From Paludibacteraceae bacterium (GTDB taxonomy: Bacteria; Bacteroidota; Bacteroidia; Bacteroidales; Paludibacteraceae): a stretch of DNA of 5,657 bases. The stretch spans positions 1-5,657 of the forward strand of contig JAFPLG010000057.1 in assembly GCA_017402895.1 (NCBI GenBank), given 5' to 3'. Both the position numbers and the translations under genes were made by a program. The notes beneath the pieces are model-generated. The model saw only the letters and a program-made list of their open reading frames with translations. It did not search any database and was not told where the DNA came from. Positions 1 to 5,657 of this stretch are shown here, in pieces. Positions within the stretch are counted from its first letter, which is position 1. Each line of letters opens with the position of its first letter.

Positions 1-9
1 AGGGGATTC

Positions 10-64
10 TCCGCAGATGATCCGCAGACGGTCCGCAGATGGAATACTGATGCTACGCAGATGA
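10..64. repeat. Tandem array of 11-bp units (TCCGCAGATGR)
   Basis: Five consecutive 11-bp registers. Units 1, 2, 3 and 5 (from 10, 21, 32 and 54) read TCCGCAGATGA, TCCGCAGACGG, TCCGCAGATGG and TACGCAGATGA. Unit 4 (43-53) is degenerate but keeps the spacing and the GATG core. The array has no spacers, so it is not a CRISPR array. A reading frame is open through it from base 1 to a TGA at 73-75, so it could in principle encode the tail of an upstream protein, but nothing else supports that. Function unknown; 11 bp is close to one DNA helical turn. Confidence 0.75.
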
Positions 65-78
65 CGGGGTTATGACAT

Positions 79-111
79 ATGTATGTCCTATGTATGTCCT
101 ATGTATATCGT
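79..111. repeat. Second tandem array of 11-bp units (ATGTATGTCCT)
   Basis: Two perfect copies of ATGTATGTCCT (79-89, 90-100) are followed by a third with two or three changes (101-111). The preceding 68-78 is a weak match. The sequence differs from the array at 10-64, but the unit length is identical and the two arrays are almost adjacent. It lies about 70 bp upstream of the SRP RNA promoter. No function can be assigned from sequence. Confidence 0.75.
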
Positions 112-126
112 ATCCCACCCAACCCT

Positions 127-147
127 ATAATATACAAAGTATATTAT
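127..147. repeat. Perfect AT-rich inverted repeat (9-bp arms, AAA centre)
   Basis: ATAATATAC at 127-135 and GTATATTAT at 139-147 are exact reverse complements around the triplet AAA. The element sits 33 bp upstream of the -33 box of the SRP RNA promoter. It could be a binding site for a dimeric regulator or a structure at the end of a transcript entering from the left. No T-tract follows directly on either strand, so a terminator is not well supported. Confidence 0.55.
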
Positions 148-180
148 TCCGTGATTTTGAAAAAAAACTTTCTTCAAAAA

Positions 181-212
181 TTTGTGTATGTCAAAAAAAA
201 GCCGTACCTTTG
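181..212 (+). promoter_or_regulatory. Bacteroidota-type promoter of the SRP RNA gene
   Basis: TTTG at 181-184 is the -33 element and TACCTTTG at 205-212 matches the -7 consensus TAnnTTTG used by the primary sigma factor of Bacteroidota. The 20-bp spacing is at the optimum. A-rich tracts precede it (about 158-180) and fill the spacer (193-200), as in strong stable-RNA promoters. Transcription should start near 217-219, some 23 bases before the SRP RNA terminal helix. Confidence 0.88.
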
Positions 213-217
213 CACCC

Positions 218-234
218 GCTTTTCCCCAAAAAGC
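218..234 (+). other. Small hairpin at the 5' end of the SRP RNA precursor
   Basis: GCTTTT (218-223) and AAAAGC (229-234) form a 6-bp stem with loop CCCCA, exactly where the primary transcript is expected to begin. It may be a 5' leader removed when the SRP RNA matures, or a transcript-stabilising cap. On the minus strand it precedes a T8 run by about 17 bases, too far for a classical terminator of the convergent peptidase gene. Confidence 0.4.
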
Positions 235-240
235 ATCCTA

Positions 241-338
241 TAGGTAGGTGCTGCACGACCAGCTCCCTCTGAATTCCCCCAGGTCTTGACCGAAGCAAGG
301 GTAGGAGGTTGTAGCGGTGCGATGTAGTTAGCCTACCT
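241..338 (+). ncRNA. Signal recognition particle RNA, small bacterial (4.5S) type
   Basis: This is the RNA scaffold that binds Ffh and targets nascent membrane and secreted proteins to FtsY and the Sec translocon. The domain IV signature is clear. The symmetric-loop strands CAGG (280-283) and AGCA (294-297) are the Ffh-binding site, closed below by CCC (277-279) and GGG (299-301). The 3' arm GCGATGTAGTTAGCCTACC (319-337) closely follows the GGGATGTAGCTGGCAG end of E. coli 4.5S RNA. AGGTAGG (242-248) pairs perfectly with CCTACCT (332-338) to close the rod. The length of about 98 nt fits the Alu-less bacterial form. It has its own promoter and terminator. The apical segment is UC-UUGACC-GA rather than the E. 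coli UCC-GGAA-GGA. The exact mature ends are inferred from the helix; the transcript probably starts near 218. Confidence 0.92.
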
Positions 339-345
339 TTTTTTT
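332..345 (+). terminator. Intrinsic terminator of ffs (3' strand of helix plus T8)
   Basis: The 3' strand of the SRP RNA closing helix, CCTACCT (332-338), runs straight into eight Ts (338-345). The RNA's own terminal helix therefore acts as the terminator stem. On the opposite strand the T8 is the A8 that encodes Lys-Lys near the peptidase C-terminus, and the helix contains the peptidase stop codon (333-335). The terminator thus overlaps a coding sequence. Confidence 0.8.
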
Positions 346-1760
346 GTGCCCATTACGGTATATTCCGATTCACCCCGCAGAATGATGATCTGTCCGTCGC
401 GCAGGATCTTCTGTGGCTTTTCCTCAACCCCGTCATCCGTCAGCGGTAACCCCTCTGTCCGTTTCATCGTATAGGCTTTCCATGCATCTGGGATGCCGTA
501 ACCGATATGGTTCTGACGATCGGGATGCTCATATCGATGGGCACTACGAATAATTCGTTCGCGTATCTGCATCGCATTTTCATCGGGCAGTGCCGACCAT
601 AGACTGGCGGCCATGCCAGCCAGAAGTGGCGTAGCAAAACTGGTGCCGTTGCCCGTGATAATCATATCGCCAACCGGTTGAACTACAGTCGCTTGTACGC
701 CTATCGCACACACTTCTGGCTTGATTCGTCCGTCCGACGAAGGACCAAAACTGGAGAAGACTCCTGCAACGCTATCTATTCCTACGGCTCCTACAGCCAG
801 TATGCTGTCTGCGTCTGCCGGCGCACTAATTGTGCGCCAGTCTTTATTTCCTTCGTTACCGGCTGCGATGCACACCAACATGCCTTTGCGTGCAGCGATA
901 GTGGCGGCCTGACTGCAGCGAGTGGTCTTGCCGTCCAGATCGTTCTCCTTATCCAGTGTCCACTCATCATTGTCGAACTTGGCATAACCCAGCGAAGCGG
1001 AGAAAATATTCACGCCCAACGAATCGGCTGTTTCGAGTGCTACGACCAGATTGTCCATCTCTTTCGGACTCTCTTTGGGCATCTCTTCCGAACGCATCAG
1101 GTAATAGTTGGAGCGTGTAGCAGCTCCGTAGTAACCGCCATATTCGTCCGATAAGATTCCGGAAATCAGACTCAGACACTCCGAACCGTGCGTGCCGGAC
1201 GAACCGTAGAAACTATCGCCGTCGTCCGTGAAGTCAAAATGACCGAGTTCCTGACTCTGACGAAAACACTTCATCGTATTGGCATTATAGAACGCCCCGT
1301 CGCAGACGGCCAACAGAATACCTTGTCCTTCGAACCCCGCCTCATGCAGTTTGGGTAGGTTGTAGAGCGCCAATTGCTCGTCGGTCCAATTACCTGAGCT
1401 ATTAGCCGTTAGCCATTCGCCATTCGCCATTCGCCGTTTTTGTACACCATAGATTGCCGGACTGTCGTCACGCGTCATCTCTACACTCGTTACGAAACTG
1501 AGACCGCCGACTTTCTTGGCCAAAGTCTCATTCATCTCACACGTCACGCCATTGAACCAGCGACTCTTGTGGTAGATTTTTACGCCCATGCGACGCAGAC
1601 TATCCATATACATGGGGCTGACGGGATAGTCCATCTGATCTGTTGGGATATTCCATTTCTGGCGCTGCTCAATAGCTCTGGGGGATAACTGTGGAGCGGT
1701 CTTTTCGGGTTTATCCAGGAAACTAACGAAATAGACAAATAGTATCAGCAAAAAGTTCAT
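333..1760 (-). CDS. Subtilisin-family (S8) serine peptidase, probably exported
   Basis: The protein has 475 residues. Residues 20-108 resemble the N-terminal pro-region seen before S8 domains in Bacteroidales exported proteases (LSPRAIEQRQKW, then a segment ending at FVTSVEM). The catalytic domain spans about 140-432. Its triad is Asp154 (LLAVCDGAF), His191 (GTHGSE) and Ser374 (NGTSFATP), with oxyanion Asn302 (AAGNEG), so it should be active. The N-terminus is odd: MNFLLILFVYFVSF is hydrophobic but short, lacks a basic n-region and has no evident cleavage motif. The frame upstream has no ATG before a TGA, so this start stands. Residues 109-122 are encoded by a heptad repeat at the pro-region/catalytic junction. 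The tail (ILRDGQIIILRGESEYTVMG) resembles short C-terminal tails of Bacteroidales secreted proteins. It is the last gene of the putative operon, 22 bp after rlmD, and its stop overlaps ffs. The substrate is unknown. Confidence 0.9.
   Translation of the reverse strand: MNFLLILFVYFVSFLDKPEKTAPQLSPRAIEQRQKWNIPTDQMDYPVSPMYMDSLRRMGVKIYHKSRWFNGVTCEMNETLAKKVGGLSFVTSVEMTRDDSPAIYGVQKRRMANGEWLTANSSGNWTDEQLALYNLPKLHEAGFEGQGILLAVCDGAFYNANTMKCFRQSQELGHFDFTDDGDSFYGSSGTHGSECLSLISGILSDEYGGYYGAATRSNYYLMRSEEMPKESPKEMDNLVVALETADSLGVNIFSASLGYAKFDNDEWTLDKENDLDGKTTRCSQAATIAARKGMLVCIAAGNEGNKDWRTISAPADADSILAVGAVGIDSVAGVFSSFGPSSDGRIKPEVCAIGVQATVVQPVGDMIITGNGTSFATPLLAGMAASLWSALPDENAMQIRERIIRSAHRYEHPDRQNHIGYGIPDAWKAYTMKRTEGLPLTDDGVEEKPQKILRDGQIIILRGESEYTVMGTKKR
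1395..1436 (-). repeat. Heptanucleotide array inside the peptidase gene
   Basis: Six 7-bp registers on the + strand: TGAGCTA, TTAGCCG, TTAGCCA, TTCGCCA twice, TTCGCCG. The first is a weaker match. The total of 42 nt is exactly codons 109-122 of the peptidase (RRMANGEWLTANSS). A 7-bp unit read in triplets gives a 7-residue peptide period (NGEWRMA-like). Because 42 is a multiple of three, the frame is preserved. It sits in what should be a variable linker between pro-region and catalytic domain. That it is an insertion is inferred; the repeat itself is directly visible. Confidence 0.8.
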
Positions 1761-1769
1761 GATTCTCGG

Positions 1770-1804
1770 GAATTCGTAATTTTTAATTTTTAATTTTCAA
1801 TTCC
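1770..1804. repeat. AT-rich heptanucleotide array at the rlmD/peptidase junction
   Basis: Five 7-bp registers: GAATTCG, three perfect TAATTTT copies (1777-1797) and CAATTCC. The array encodes the last residues of RlmD (LELKIKN) and its stop codon (1783-1785). It also forms most of the 22-bp gap before the peptidase ATG and supplies an A-rich leader on the minus strand. A-rich leaders can substitute for Shine-Dalgarno pairing in Bacteroidota, so the array may influence peptidase translation. That role is inference. Confidence 0.75.
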
Positions 1805-3219
1805 AACTGTACGACGTTTTCCACGTGTTGAGTATGCGGGAACATGTCTACGGGTTGCACTTTTGTTACCCGATACTTGGCGTCCAGAAGCGCCAAATCA
1901 CGAGCTTGCGTTGCCGGATTGCAACTGACATAGACGATACGTTTGGGTTCGGCATTAAGGATGACATTCACTACGTCTTCATGCATGCCGGCACGGGGCG
2001 GATCGGTGATAATCACGTCCGGACGGCCATATTTTGCTACGAACGCATCATTCAGGATATCTTTCATATCCCCTGCGAAGAAGCTTGTATTTTCGATTTT
2101 ATTAATCTTCGAGTTAATTTTTGCATCTTCTATTGCTTCCGGTACGTATTCTATGCCGATAACTTGACGGGCCTGACGTGCCACGAAATTGGCAATGGTT
2201 CCCGTCCCAGTATATAGATCGTAAACCAACTCCTTGCCGGTCAGTTCTGCGAAATCTCGTGCTACTTTATATAGTTCGTAAGCCTGCTCGGTATTGGTTT
2301 GGTAGAACGATTTCGGACCTACTTTGAATTGCAAACCGTCCATCTCTTCGATGATATAATCTTGTCCGTAGTACACCTTAACCTCCTGATCACCGATGGT
2401 GTCATTCATCTTGAGATTCTCGACATAGAGCAGGGAGATGATCTCGGGGAATTCGTTGTGTAAGAAATCCAGGAGTCCTTTAGCCTTTAGCCACTGGTCA
2501 TTCGCCTTTAGTTCGGAGCCAAAGACCACGATGAGCATCAATTCGCCCTTGTGGTTCGAACGCAGAATCATCGTGCGAAGCAGCCCCTCGTGGGTACGCT
2601 CGTTGTAGAAACTCATCTCATGCGCCTTGGCGTAGTCGCGGATGCCGTTTCGAATGCGGTTGTTGATGTCCGGCATCAGGTGGCACTCCTCTATGTCCAG
2701 CACCTTGTCAAAGCAGTTCGGAATATGAAATCCCAAACCGCAGGTGGTATCGATATGATCCAATCCGCCGGCAGCTTCTATCTGCTCCCATGGTAGCCAT
2801 TTGCGGTCGGCAAAGGTGAATTCGAGTTTGTTGCGATATTCGTATGTCTGCTTGCTTCCGAGAATAGGACTTATCTCGGGCAACGCAATCTTGCCGATAC
2901 GGGTCAGGTTGTCTACTATTTGTTGCTGCTTGTAGCGGAGCTGTTCCTCGTAGGGCAGTATCTGCCATTTGCATCCACCGCACAAGCCGTAATGCTTGCA
3001 TCGTGCCTCGCAGCGGATGTCGCTCGGCTTGACCAGTCGTAGCACTTTGGCTTCCATGAACGAGTGTTTCTTTTTCGTGATCTGCAGGTCCACTACGTCG
3101 CCCGGCACACAGTTAGACACAAACGTAACCATGTCGTTGATGCGCACCAACGCCTTGCCTTCTGCGGCTACGTCGGTGATGGTGATGTTCTCAAATATCG
3201 GCAGGTTTTTCTTCTTCAT
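1783..3219 (-). CDS. rlmD: 23S rRNA (uracil-C5)-methyltransferase RlmD
   Basis: RlmD (RumA family) transfers a methyl group from S-adenosylmethionine to C5 of a 23S rRNA uridine (U1939 in E. coli) in the cytoplasm. The 478-residue protein has the full family layout. A TRAM RNA-binding domain covers about 9-68. Iron-sulfur ligands are Cys74, Cys80, Cys83 and Cys160 (CKHYGLCGGC, then TTCGLGFH). The methyltransferase domain has the SAM loop VYDLYTGTGTI (332-342), Gln307 in YQTN, DPPRAGMH (406-413), nucleophile Cys433 (VSCNPATQARDL) and base Glu467 (HTQHVENVV). All key residues are present. Residues 234-247 are encoded by a heptad repeat between two secondary-structure elements of the central domain. 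The ATG lies 11 bp after the amidase stop with no Shine-Dalgarno, and the C-terminus is read from another heptad array. A dual-specificity RlmCD-like activity or another paralogue's target site cannot be excluded. Confidence 0.95.
   Translation of the reverse strand: MKKKNLPIFENITITDVAAEGKALVRINDMVTFVSNCVPGDVVDLQITKKKHSFMEAKVLRLVKPSDIRCEARCKHYGLCGGCKWQILPYEEQLRYKQQQIVDNLTRIGKIALPEISPILGSKQTYEYRNKLEFTFADRKWLPWEQIEAAGGLDHIDTTCGLGFHIPNCFDKVLDIEECHLMPDINNRIRNGIRDYAKAHEMSFYNERTHEGLLRTMILRSNHKGELMLIVVFGSELKANDQWLKAKGLLDFLHNEFPEIISLLYVENLKMNDTIGDQEVKVYYGQDYIIEEMDGLQFKVGPKSFYQTNTEQAYELYKVARDFAELTGKELVYDLYTGTGTIANFVARQARQVIGIEYVPEAIEDAKINSKINKIENTSFFAGDMKDILNDAFVAKYGRPDVIITDPPRAGMHEDVVNVILNAEPKRIVYVSCNPATQARDLALLDAKYRVTKVQPVDMFPHTQHVENVVQLELKIKN
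2479..2520 (-). repeat. Heptanucleotide array inside rlmD
   Basis: Registers on the + strand are TTTAGCC twice, ACTGGTC, ATTCGCC, TTTAGTT and CGGAGCC: six units, 42 nt, exactly codons 234-247 (GSELKANDQWLKAK). The third and sixth units are degenerate. Read on the minus strand, 2508-2477 matches the peptidase array at 1430-1399 at 25 of 32 positions without gaps and in the same codon phase. Whether RlmD orthologues lack this segment cannot be seen here. Confidence 0.6.
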
Positions 3220-3230
3220 GGGCTTTTGGC

Positions 3231-5657
3231 TTATTTTTTCTTCTTAGGATTGTCGGTCTCCAGCAGGTAGTGAATCGACGCACGATAAAGTGTTGCGAAC
3301 TGCGGACTGCACTCCAGCGGGAACCCAAACACGACAGTGCGTGCTTGTTGCGGGTTCTTCTTGCTCACATAACTCTTCCACGCAATGCCAAACGGGATAC
3401 GCATATCGGCATAATTGCCCAGCCGAACGGCACCGTTCACAGGTTCGAGGCTCTCGGGCGACTCGGCAAAGAGGTGGGTGTCGGCGGGATGTTGCCATAG
3501 TTCAATCTGCTTCACACCGAGCCATTCCTGCTCGGCTTCCAGTTGCCCGTTATGGCAAGATCGCGGAGCACGATATTTATAGTGTAACTGCCGTTCGCAC
3601 CATTTCTTTTCCGACGAGTTGTGCATGCCTGATCCCAGATAACTGCCGGAGAGGAGCACGCGGCCATAATGGGCCAAGTAGGATTGTATCTGGCGCTGGA
3701 GCGAGTATGGAATGACACTCTGTTTGTCGTAAGGTTGTTTGCCGCAGATAATATCTACCGCTGCATAGCACTCGTCGAGCGTAGGATTAGACGTGATATT
3801 TGCGCTGACGTACGAATAACCCATCGCAGCCAGTATGCGTCCGTGCTGAACCGGATAGTCATGGGTGTTACCCATGGTCATCATGTGTTGGTAGTCGCGA
3901 TTGCACATTCCGTGGCCGCAGTTGTCGTCGTCGGTCCAATCGAGTCGGCGATCGAAGATGATCTGGTCGCCTATATAGGCGCCATATAGACCATCCTCTA
4001 CGGCATAACTGCCGGGCAAGATGCCGGCAAAGGTGGAGTCGTTGAACCACTCGGGTCCACCGGTATAGTTGAAGTCGTTGATGACAAGCAACATTGGCGG
4101 TTCGTTTTTTCCCTTTTTAGGTGCCAAATATGCAGAGAGGGTCTCGGACGGGAAACTCAATCCACCTGCATTGCCGGCCAGCACGTAGTAGTCGTAGCGT
4201 GTACCGCGTTGGGCCAGATGGCGATAATTCGTAGAGTCGCAGATAGTGGACTGCCACTTGCCGTCATTCTCGCGAATATAGACGACATAGTAACTTGGGT
4301 CTGCCGTTGGTTCGAGTGGATCCTGATGGGCTTGCCAACTGAGCGATAGAGTGTCGGTCTCCGGCAGTCGTTCTACGCTGCATTGCCAGACGGGTAGGGG
4401 TTGTACGACGGGCGAAGTACCCGCTTGGGCATGCAGATAGCGTAAGATACCTTTGTATACAGCACGCGAAGCATCGAAGCGGAACTGAGGGTTCAGCCCG
4501 TAAATCATGTCCGGCATGTTCTTGTGACTCAGTAGTTCGATCAGCACGCATGGTATCTCCGGGATGCGCGACTCGGCATAGTTGGCGTCGTTGAGCATGC
4601 GGCGAGTCCAACGGGGACAATAGAGCGTGCGTATGTCGTTGACGATCTGGGTCTGGACGTAGTCGGAGAGGTCGCGATTCACCTTTCTGCTCACGCCGTT
4701 CGGGAAGGTCGTCTTCTTGTCGTCGCCTTTCGTGTAATAGATAGCCAGGGTACCCACTATGGAGTGGTTGTCGGGTTCGGAGAGTCCGTCAGTATGCATG
4801 GCTAGGCATAGATCTACGGGAATGCCGAGTCCTTCTCCGCCCGGATGAGCATCGCTGCCTCCAACGAGGAAGTTGACCCATTTGCCACGGCTGTACATAT
4901 CCGATTTATAGTCGTTCTCACCCTTGAAGTAGTCGTAGATACTATCTGGGAATCCGGCATATTTGAGCCATTCGCATGCGGCTTCCTGCCAACGTTGCAT
5001 ACCGCTGCGGCCTTTCTGGTAGGCATCGCCATTCTGCTCGAATACCCACTGGTCACCTCGCTTCATCAGGTCGCGTCCGTCCAGTCGTGGCCTTGGCTGC
5101 AGCACGATGCCTCCGGCATTTTCAATCATGCGGGCTATCTGACGTGTGTATTCTGTAGTATAGAGGTCTTCTACGGTGGTCCACATGGTAGCGCGTTGCC
5201 AACGCCAGAGTTCCTGCTTTCGGTTGTAGTAGGTGCCATGACTTGGCCAGAGGGCGATATAGCGGTCGTAGAGGCCATTCCGCCAGTTTTGCGAACCGGG
5301 TAGATCGAGTGGTGTAAGGCCGCGGATAGGTGTGCGCAGAGTACGATCCAGGTATTTGTATTGTCTAGGATTACCCTTATGCATGCCCGATATGAGTTCG
5401 GCCAGCTCGGTATTCTCTGTGTAGATGCGGGCGGTGTAGGAGGTGTCACGCGCTACCCACCATGCTACGCGCTTGCGCAACTCAGCCAGACGCTCTTCGC
5501 TCAACGACAGACCACTCAGCGAACGGTTTGTATGGACGCTGATGGTCTTGCCTTTGGTTTCGATGCGATCCACTTTGACCTTGCTCGACCAGCGTGTACG
5601 CAGGTCTGCCCAGCGATTCAGCGAATCGGCTAAGGCTTCGGGCGTTATGGCTCGAAC
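3231..5657 (-). CDS. Exported N-acetylmuramoyl-L-alanine amidase-like protein (5' partial)
   Basis: The frame is open to the window edge, giving 808 visible residues. The start and any signal peptide lie outside, and the GTG at 5571-5573 is only an internal codon. Numbering from that codon, an N-terminal helical region leads into an Amidase_3-like zinc hydrolase with candidate residues His112 (WPSHGTYY), Glu135 (TVEDLYT), His260 (LAMHTDG) and Glu346 (VLIELLSH). This matches the His-Glu-His ligands plus catalytic Glu of enzymes that cut the bond between MurNAc and L-alanine. A fibronectin type III-like domain follows (about 395-485, with PSYYVVYIRENDG). A C-terminal alpha/beta domain (about 493-775) carries LLVINDFN, FDRRLDWTDDDN and GNTHDYPVQHG. 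Bacteroidales proteins with this architecture are often labelled amidase or 'xanthan lyase'; the second name is poorly supported. The protein ends in four lysines, 11 bp before rlmD. Peptidoglycan cleavage is inferred from family membership, and the role of the C-terminal domain is unknown. Confidence 0.85.
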   Translation of the reverse strand, partial: VRAITPEALADSLNRWADLRTRWSSKVKVDRIETKGKTISVHTNRSLSGLSLSEERLAELRKRVAWWVARDTSYTARIYTENTELAELISGMHKGNPRQYKYLDRTLRTPIRGLTPLDLPGSQNWRNGLYDRYIALWPSHGTYYNRKQELWRWQRATMWTTVEDLYTTEYTRQIARMIENAGGIVLQPRPRLDGRDLMKRGDQWVFEQNGDAYQKGRSGMQRWQEAACEWLKYAGFPDSIYDYFKGENDYKSDMYSRGKWVNFLVGGSDAHPGGEGLGIPVDLCLAMHTDGLSEPDNHSIVGTLAIYYTKGDDKKTTFPNGVSRKVNRDLSDYVQTQIVNDIRTLYCPRWTRRMLNDANYAESRIPEIPCVLIELLSHKNMPDMIYGLNPQFRFDASRAVYKGILRYLHAQAGTSPVVQPLPVWQCSVERLPETDTLSLSWQAHQDPLEPTADPSYYVVYIRENDGKWQSTICDSTNYRHLAQRGTRYDYYVLAGNAGGLSFPSETLSAYLAPKKGKNEPPMLLVINDFNYTGGPEWFNDSTFAGILPGSYAVEDGLYGAYIGDQIIFDRRLDWTDDDNCGHGMCNRDYQHMMTMGNTHDYPVQHGRILAAMGYSYVSANITSNPTLDECYAAVDIICGKQPYDKQSVIPYSLQRQIQSYLAHYGRVLLSGSYLGSGMHNSSEKKWCERQLHYKYRAPRSCHNGQLEAEQEWLGVKQIELWQHPADTHLFAESPESLEPVNGAVRLGNYADMRIPFGIAWKSYVSKKNPQQARTVVFGFPLECSPQFATLYRASIHYLLETDNPKKKK

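Noticed and set aside
1..75. Frame open from the left edge to a TGA, a possible tail of an upstream + strand protein
   Set aside because: Only 24 codons, mostly tandem repeat, with no recognisable protein motif. It cannot be judged without sequence to the left.
10..111. Possible CRISPR array
   Set aside because: Units are 11 bp and directly abutting, with no spacers of unique sequence and no cas genes nearby.
193..234. Minus-strand hairpin plus T8 as a terminator for the operon
   Set aside because: The T8 (complement of 193-200) is about 17 bases beyond the hairpin at 218-234 and no stable stem abuts it.
72..272. 66-residue open frame on the + strand
   Set aside because: It runs through the 11-bp repeats, the SRP RNA promoter and half of the SRP RNA, and its composition looks like noise.
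678..1154. 158-residue open frame on the + strand opposite the peptidase
   Set aside because: It is antisense to the conserved catalytic domain, is rich in Cys, Arg and Ser as expected from a shadow frame, and has no promoter or family signature.
1825..2217. 130-residue open frame on the + strand opposite rlmD
   Set aside because: It lies entirely antisense to the conserved methyltransferase domain and shows no domain signature of its own.
4955..4985. ACEWLKYAG in the amidase, resembling the heptad-encoded peptides
   Set aside because: The DNA (TTGAGCCATTCGCATGCGG) does not sustain a 7-bp period beyond about two weak units, and the segment fits the normal family sequence leading into GFPDSIY. 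Chance similarity is more likely.
5571..5573. GTG as the start of the amidase gene
   Set aside because: The frame stays open for 28 more codons to the window edge and that extension has the same protein-like character (PEALADSLNRW), so the true start is outside.

Overview
The window looks like Bacteroidota DNA, most likely order Bacteroidales (Prevotellaceae or Bacteroidaceae type). Three things support this: a textbook Bacteroidota promoter (TTTG, 20 bp, TAnnTTTG) in front of a small RNA gene; no Shine-Dalgarno sequences, with A-rich leaders instead; and protein families typical of that order. I cannot name a genus from sequence alone.

Layout. Bases 1-150 hold no convincing gene. They carry two neighbouring tandem arrays that share an 11-bp period (10-64 and 79-111) and a perfect AT-rich inverted repeat (127-147). 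At 181-345 on the + strand is a complete small RNA unit: promoter, 4.5S-type signal recognition particle RNA (ffs), and a terminal helix with a T8 tract. The rest is on the minus strand and reads right to left: a large exported cell-wall amidase-family protein whose 5' end lies beyond base 5657, then the 23S rRNA m5U methyltransferase RlmD after 11 bp, then a subtilisin-type (S8) serine peptidase after 22 bp. The spacing suggests one transcript. The peptidase gene converges on ffs, and its stop codon lies inside the SRP RNA terminal helix.

The three proteins do not form an obvious pathway. Two probably act in the envelope or outside the cell (amidase, peptidase), and RlmD is a cytoplasmic housekeeping enzyme.

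The most unusual signal is a set of heptanucleotide (7-bp) tandem arrays inside and between these genes. One lies in the peptidase gene (1395-1436), one in rlmD (2479-2520), and one across the rlmD stop and peptidase leader (1770-1804). Each of the two coding arrays can be delimited as 42 nt, exactly 14 codons on codon boundaries. The two are read in the same phase, so two unrelated proteins carry the similar peptides MANGEWLTAN and KANDQWLKAK. This looks like a short mobile or expandable repeat tolerated in protein loops. I see no CRISPR array, IS element, tRNA or phage gene.
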